Shown: piece after piece, positions 60,588 through 64,000 of the stretch
Numbering within the stretch: the stretch's first letter is position 1
Layout: the number at the start of each line of letters is the position of its first letter
NCBI GenBank assembly: GCA_030606285.1
Contig: JAUWGS010000005.1
Span: 66,716-130,715, forward strand
Reading direction: 5' to 3'
Source of the DNA: Planctomycetales bacterium
GTDB lineage: Bacteria > 4484-113
DNA: 64,000 nt
Notes under the pieces: generated by a model
The model's database searches: none
Told to the model about the DNA's origin: nothing
Seen by the model: the letters and a program-made list of their open reading frames with translations, nothing else
Translations under genes and position numbers: made by a program

Positions 60588-61070
60588 TTGCTGGTACTTA
60601 CGAGAAAGCCTGGCGAACGTGTCTTGATCGGCCCGTCGATCAGGATGGAGTTTGTTGGCGTAGACGCAGAACATCAGGCTCGTCTGGGTTTTTCCTCAAC
60701 TCAACACCTTAAGCTGGTCTCGCCGGACATTTCGCTTGATTGCGATATGCCTTCTGGTAGCCCCGATGAGCCGGTAAAGCACGAAGTCGCCCTTGCGGTC
60801 GACCAGAAGGTCAAGGTGAACGATGTGATTGAAGTCACGGTGGTCGCAGTAAAAGGCGAGCAAGTCCGCATCGGGCTGGAAGCCCCCGACGAAATCTACA
60901 TCTTTCGCGAGGAAGTGCACGCTGAGATCCTGCAAGAGAGCATTCAGGTGGCGCAGAAGGAAAGTGAACTCACCGGCGATGAGCTTCCGCGTCCTCCCTT
61001 CGGCCTTGCTCAGGGCGGTGAGCCAGCCGAACCGCCACGGGACATCGAAGACGAGCCGCCCGCTGACTAG
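60588..61070 (+). CDS. CsrA-family protein with two tandem CsrA folds
   Basis: The 160-residue product from TTG 60588 begins LVLTRKPGE like canonical 61-residue CsrA, but two CsrA-like units follow. Unit 1 (1-48) keeps the beta1 LTRK, while its beta5 reads KLVSPD. Unit 2 (64-117) has a beta1 HEVALAVDQK without the TRK, but keeps VKGEQVRIGLEAP and IFREEV with Arg107 equal to Arg44. A Pro/acidic tail of about 43 residues follows. Only one composite RNA face (beta1 of unit 1 with beta5 of unit 2) retains the key residues. The frame is open to GTG 60564 and TTG 60552; start uncertain. Confidence 0.85.
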   Translation: MLVLTRKPGERVLIGPSIRMEFVGVDAEHQARLGFSSTQHLKLVSPDISLDCDMPSGSPDEPVKHEVALAVDQKVKVNDVIEVTVVAVKGEQVRIGLEAPDEIYIFREEVHAEILQESIQVAQKESELTGDELPRPPFGLAQGGEPAEPPRDIEDEPPAD

Positions 61071-61081
61071 CGCTCCCGCAT

Positions 61082-61678
61082 CTACTCGATTGCGCCGAGC
61101 AGACCCGGCAACCCGCACTCCTTAAGCAGGCGGTCAAGCAGGTTCAGCGGCATGCCAACAACGTTAAAGAAATCACCGCTTATCCTTCGCACCAGGACAC
61201 CACCGACTCCCTGAATTGCGTAAGAGCCAGCCTTGTCCATAATCTGGGCTTTCTCAATGTATATATCCTCTTCCGCTGGCGAGAGTGAGCCGAACGTGAC
61301 ATCCGTGCATTCCGCATCACAACGGCACTTACCGCGACAGTGCACCGCCAGTCCCGTGACCACAAGATGCGTGCGGTCATAGAGCCTGCGCAGTGTGGCG
61401 CGGGCATCGTCCAGGCTCGCAGGCTTGCCGTAGATGCGCCCGTCGGCGTGCACAATCGTATCCGCGGAGATGACCACGGCTTCCGGGTGCATCCGGGAGT
61501 GGGTCTCTCCCTTGCTGCGCGCGGCGTCGCACGCAAATCGAATCGCGCTGTCTCTGTCAACTGGCTTAGAGTAATCAGGCGCAAGATCCGTCTCCGGATC
61601 AATAGCCTTAAAATTCAGGCCGATGCCGCGCAGAACTTCGCGCCGTCGCGGTGACCGTGATGCGAGCACTACTTCCAT
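61082..61678 (-). CDS. maf: Maf-family nucleoside triphosphate pyrophosphatase
   Basis: The 198-residue protein hydrolyses non-canonical or surplus nucleoside triphosphates. It begins [20 protein letters not shown], the nucleotide-binding Maf signature, and has [18 protein letters not shown] with the catalytic Asp, and [13 protein letters not shown]. An unusual Cys-rich loop ([11 protein letters not shown]) lies near 114-124. The ATG is seven bases after TATAAT and has no ribosome binding site. It is divergent from mnmG. Confidence 0.93.
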   Translation of the reverse strand: MEVVLASRSPRRREVLRGIGLNFKAIDPETDLAPDYSKPVDRDSAIRFACDAARSKGETHSRMHPEAVVISADTIVHADGRIYGKPASLDDARATLRRLYDRTHLVVTGLAVHCRGKCRCDAECTDVTFGSLSPAEEDIYIEKAQIMDKAGSYAIQGVGGVLVRRISGDFFNVVGMPLNLLDRLLKECGLPGLLGAIE

Positions 61679-61685
61679 AACTGCT

Positions 61686-61691
61686 ATTATA
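61686..61691 (-). promoter_or_regulatory. -10 box of maf, leaderless layout
   Basis: Perfect TATAAT on the minus strand with seven bases to the ATG, which would be the first transcribed codon. Confidence 0.55.
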
Positions 61692-61736
61692 TGGGCTGGG
61701 CCGAGCCATCGCAGTGCTCAGTGCGAACCGCCACTG

Positions 61737-63689
61737 ATGAAACCGCAGGAACACTACGAATCCATTGTTGTCGGCGCGGGACACGCCGGCTGCGAAGCCG
61801 CGCACTCCTGCGCCCGCCTGGGGTTGTCGACGCTGCTGATTACCCTAAAACTGGACATGGTCGCGCGCATGAGCTGCAATCCCAGCATCGGGGGGCCGGC
61901 CAAAGGCCATCTAGCACGCGAGATAGACGCGCTGGGCGGAGTGATGGGCGAAGTCATAGACCGCGCCTACATCAATCTGCGGCTGCTCAATACGGGCAAG
62001 GGCCCCGCCGTGCAAGCGCTTCGGGCGCAGGCCGACCGCGCGCTTTACTCGCGGGTTATGCTCAATCTGCTTCAACGCACTCCGAATCTGACTCTGCTCG
62101 AAGGCGAAGTGAGCGAAATCCTCACAGAGCCTTCGACCGAGCCGCCGGGAGTGCGCGTGAAGGGCGTGCGGCTCACCGATGACCGCGAGTTCTTCGCCCC
62201 CCGCTGCATCATCGCGCCGGGCACTTTCCTTGCCGCAAAGCTGATGATAAGCGATGAAATCTGGGAAGGCGGACGCTGGGATGAGCCCGCGAGCAACGAT
62301 CTATCCGCGAACCTGAGGAAGCTGGGTTTTCCGCTGGGCCGCCTAAAGACCGGAACCAGCCCTCGCCTGCACCGCGACAGCCTGGACTACACCGCGCTTT
62401 CGGTGCAGGTCTCGGAATGGCGGCGCGACGCCTTCCGCTGCTACGGCGAAAGCGAAATCCCGCCGATGCTCCTTCCGTGCTGGCAGACCCGCACCGACGA
62501 GCGCACCGTGCGCTACATCGGCGACAATACGTCGCTCTCGGCGCTCTATTCCGGGCACATTACCGGCGTGGGCCCCCGCTACTGCCCGTCCATCGAGGAT
62601 AAAGTGCGCCGATTCCCGGACAACCTGTCGCATCCGGTGTTCCTCGAACCCGACGGGCTTACGACGATGGAGGTCTACGTTCAGGGACTCACCACCAGCC
62701 TGCCGGTCGAGGTGCAGCAGGGCTTCCTGGCACGCACTAAGGGTCTGGAAAACGCACGCATCCTGCGGCCAGGCTACGCGGTTGAATACGACTACCAGAA
62801 TCCGGTCGAGCTGCACCCGCATCTGGAGACAAAGCGCGTCGCGGGGCTTTACTTCGCGGGCCAGGTCAACGGCACAACCGGCTACGAAGAAGCAGGCGCG
62901 CAGGGGCTGGTGGCGGGCGCGAACGCGGGCCTGTCCCTGCTGGGACGGGACTTCCTGCCGCTCGCCCGCGACAACTCCTACATCGGCGTGCTCATCGACA
63001 ACCTGACAACGCTCGGCACCGAAGAGCCCTTCCGCATGTTCACCGCGTCCTGCGAATACCGGCTGCTGCTGCGCAGCGACAACGCCGCGCTGCGGCTGGG
63101 GGAAATGGCGTACGAATGCGGGCTTCTGCCCGAAGGCAAATTCGCCGTGCTGCGTGAGCTAAAGCACCGCGTGCAGTTCTTCACCTCGGAGCTTGCAGCC
63201 GCGCGAACAGATGGTTGCGCTGAGGTGAAAGACCTCGATTTGCCGACAGGCTTCAAGATACTGGATCTGGCGAAACGCCCCGAAGTCGACGAGAAGCGCT
63301 TCATGGACTGCGCCCGGAGCGCGATTGCCGGTAGCAGCCATGGCGTCGTGGCGGACAAAATCCTCAGCGAAACCGCCCTGCGGCAGGTCTATATCGGCAC
63401 GAAATACGCGGGCTACATAACGCGGCAGCAGGAAGAGGCGGCCCGTCTGCGCAAATACGAGCGCATCAAGATACCGCTCGATTATGACTACGGCAGTGCG
63501 ATTGGCGTTTCGTCGGAGGCGCGCGAGAAACTCGAGCTGGTGCAGCCCAAGACTCTGGGGCAGGCGGCGCGCATACCCGGCATACGGCCCGCCGACATCG
63601 CCGCGCTCGCCATGGCGCTCCGGCGCCCAAGGCCCGCCGCTGAATCGCAGTCTGCTAAAATCAATGTGTCGGGTAGCCGCGATGAATAG
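61737..63689 (+). CDS. mnmG: tRNA uridine-5-carboxymethylaminomethyl modification enzyme, FAD subunit
   Basis: The 650-residue FAD protein (GidA) modifies U34 of tRNAs with MnmE. The FAD motif is [13 protein letters not shown], and [38 protein letters not shown] and the C-terminal helical [13 protein letters not shown] region are diagnostic. ATG 61737 is chosen since it begins the conserved N-terminus; the open frame reaches 61623. No Shine-Dalgarno sequence is obvious. The usual mnmE and rsmG neighbours are absent. Confidence 0.96.
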   Translation: MKPQEHYESIVVGAGHAGCEAAHSCARLGLSTLLITLKLDMVARMSCNPSIGGPAKGHLAREIDALGGVMGEVIDRAYINLRLLNTGKGPAVQALRAQADRALYSRVMLNLLQRTPNLTLLEGEVSEILTEPSTEPPGVRVKGVRLTDDREFFAPRCIIAPGTFLAAKLMISDEIWEGGRWDEPASNDLSANLRKLGFPLGRLKTGTSPRLHRDSLDYTALSVQVSEWRRDAFRCYGESEIPPMLLPCWQTRTDERTVRYIGDNTSLSALYSGHITGVGPRYCPSIEDKVRRFPDNLSHPVFLEPDGLTTMEVYVQGLTTSLPVEVQQGFLARTKGLENARILRPGYAVEYDYQNPVELHPHLETKRVAGLYFAGQVNGTTGYEEAGAQGLVAGANAGLSLLGRDFLPLARDNSYIGVLIDNLTTLGTEEPFRMFTASCEYRLLLRSDNAALRLGEMAYECGLLPEGKFAVLRELKHRVQFFTSELAAARTDGCAEVKDLDLPTGFKILDLAKRPEVDEKRFMDCARSAIAGSSHGVVADKILSETALRQVYIGTKYAGYITRQQEEAARLRKYERIKIPLDYDYGSAIGVSSEAREKLELVQPKTLGQAARIPGIRPADIAALAMALRRPRPAAESQSAKINVSGSRDE

Positions 63690-63701
63690 GAGGGTACAAA
63701 G

Positions 63702-63890
63702 ATGTTCTTTTTACGATGGCTAATAGGCGCTGCAGTAGCACTCGTCGTCTGTGCAGCCGGCTTTGCTCTTGTCCAGCACCTGATGAGGCCTACTCCACCT
63801 GACGGAGTGATGGTGGCATCGGTTTCGAGTATCGTGACTTCTATCGCTGCGGTCTTCGCGCTTTTCCCCCGGAAGAAGAAGAAAGGCTAG
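63702..63890 (+). CDS. small membrane protein
   Basis: The 62-residue product has two hydrophobic helices (WLIGAAVALVVCAAGFALV and VMVASVSSIVTSIAAVFALF) joined by RPTPPDG and ends in RKKKKG, a basic tail placing the termini in the cytosol. AGGAGGG lies before the ATG. It follows mnmG by 12 bases and overlaps the selA stop on the opposite strand. No family recognised. Confidence 0.7.
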   Translation: MFFLRWLIGAAVALVVCAAGFALVQHLMRPTPPDGVMVASVSSIVTSIAAVFALFPRKKKKG

Positions 63891-64000
63891 CTGTCGCTTG
63901 CGCGCGCCGTAGCCAAAACCGCTTTAAGCAGCGCACCATCCTGCACCGGGAGGACGGCTCGAAGGTCAAGCAGCAGCCTGTCTTCGCGCACAATCGCCAG
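63887..64000 (-). CDS. selA: L-seryl-tRNA(Sec) selenium transferase, C-terminal fragment in window
   Basis: The last 37 residues of a minus-strand gene that runs off the right edge. REDRLLLDLRAVLPVQDGAL matches the conserved SelA C-terminus (the RLLLDLR segment), after which a short helix ends the protein. SelA converts Ser-tRNA(Sec) to selenocysteinyl-tRNA. The assignment rests on this short tail, so it should be checked in the adjoining sequence. Confidence 0.72.
   Translation of the reverse strand: MAIVREDRLLLDLRAVLPVQDGALLKAVLATARASDS

Overview
This window of about 58-60 % G+C chromosomal DNA comes from a bacterium that is probably diderm: it carries exbB-exbD-tonB, a type II secretion/type IV pilus pseudopilin operon and many lipoprotein-like precursors. 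It respires with menaquinone (futalosine genes mqnE-mqnA-mqnC and a Bacillus-type three-subunit succinate:quinone oxidoreductase), has an elongasome (mreC-mreD-mrdA) and makes selenocysteine (selA tail at the right edge). I cannot name the phylum. Translated palindromic repeats of the GTGVSPV/HGRDARAT kind and large-bodied pseudopilins resemble those in environmental genomes of deep-branching diderm lineages, but that is an impression only. No rRNA, CRISPR array, prophage or transposase gene was seen.

Layout. 1-8.6 kb (minus): seven prepilin-like genes in the order H-I-G-G-G-J-K, the last cut by the window edge. 8.7-11.9 kb (plus): coaD, a coiled-coil protein and a large zinc-peptidase-like lipoprotein, ended by a strong terminator hairpin. 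12-15.8 kb (minus): fumarase beta-sdhC-sdhA-sdhB. 15.8-19 kb: two lipoproteins and lemA. 19.2-23.5 kb (plus): a Gld-type ABC export operon (ATPase, permease, GldG-like, DUF4340-like). 23.6-26.6 kb: site-2 protease, scpA, rlmB, hypothetical. 26.6-33.4 kb (minus): poly-glycine secreted protein, tRNA-Ala(GGC), rsfS, ROK kinase, two envelope hypotheticals and tonB-exbD-exbB. 33.5-36.7 kb (plus): mreC-mreD-mrdA. 36.7-37.3 kb: a four-helix-bundle gene framed by hairpin-forming GGGATTAG-type repeats. 37.3-40.4 kb (minus): a cyclase-ATPase-TPR regulator carrying palindromic repeats in frame. 40.5-46.6 kb: cysS, STAS protein, degenerate ABC-like ATPase, secreted protein, glycosyltransferase, PaaK-like enzyme. 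46.8-51.6 kb (plus): smc-ftsY. 51.6-56.3 kb: an accessory region with palindromic repeats, a lipoprotein, a YwgA-like/HD-phosphohydrolase pair, an archaemetzincin-like protease and gene fragments that record past duplications. 56.4-59.3 kb (minus): mqnE-mqnA-mqnC. 59.4-64 kb: dnaN, an unusual tandem CsrA, maf, mnmG, a small membrane protein and selA.

The strongest unusual signals are: (1) a CsrA-family protein that looks like a single-chain tandem of two CsrA folds, in which only one composite RNA-binding face keeps its key residues; (2) a four-helix-bundle gene bracketed by degenerate hairpin repeats that also supply the stop codons of two genes; (3) a recurring promoter layout, TANNNT followed 6-8 bases later by a start codon, suggesting common leaderless mRNAs; (4) palindromic elements bounded by TGTAGGG/CCCTACA and related repeats, some inserted in frame in a regulator gene; (5) the HD/YwgA/metalloprotease island with duplicated gene tails and a microhomology junction.
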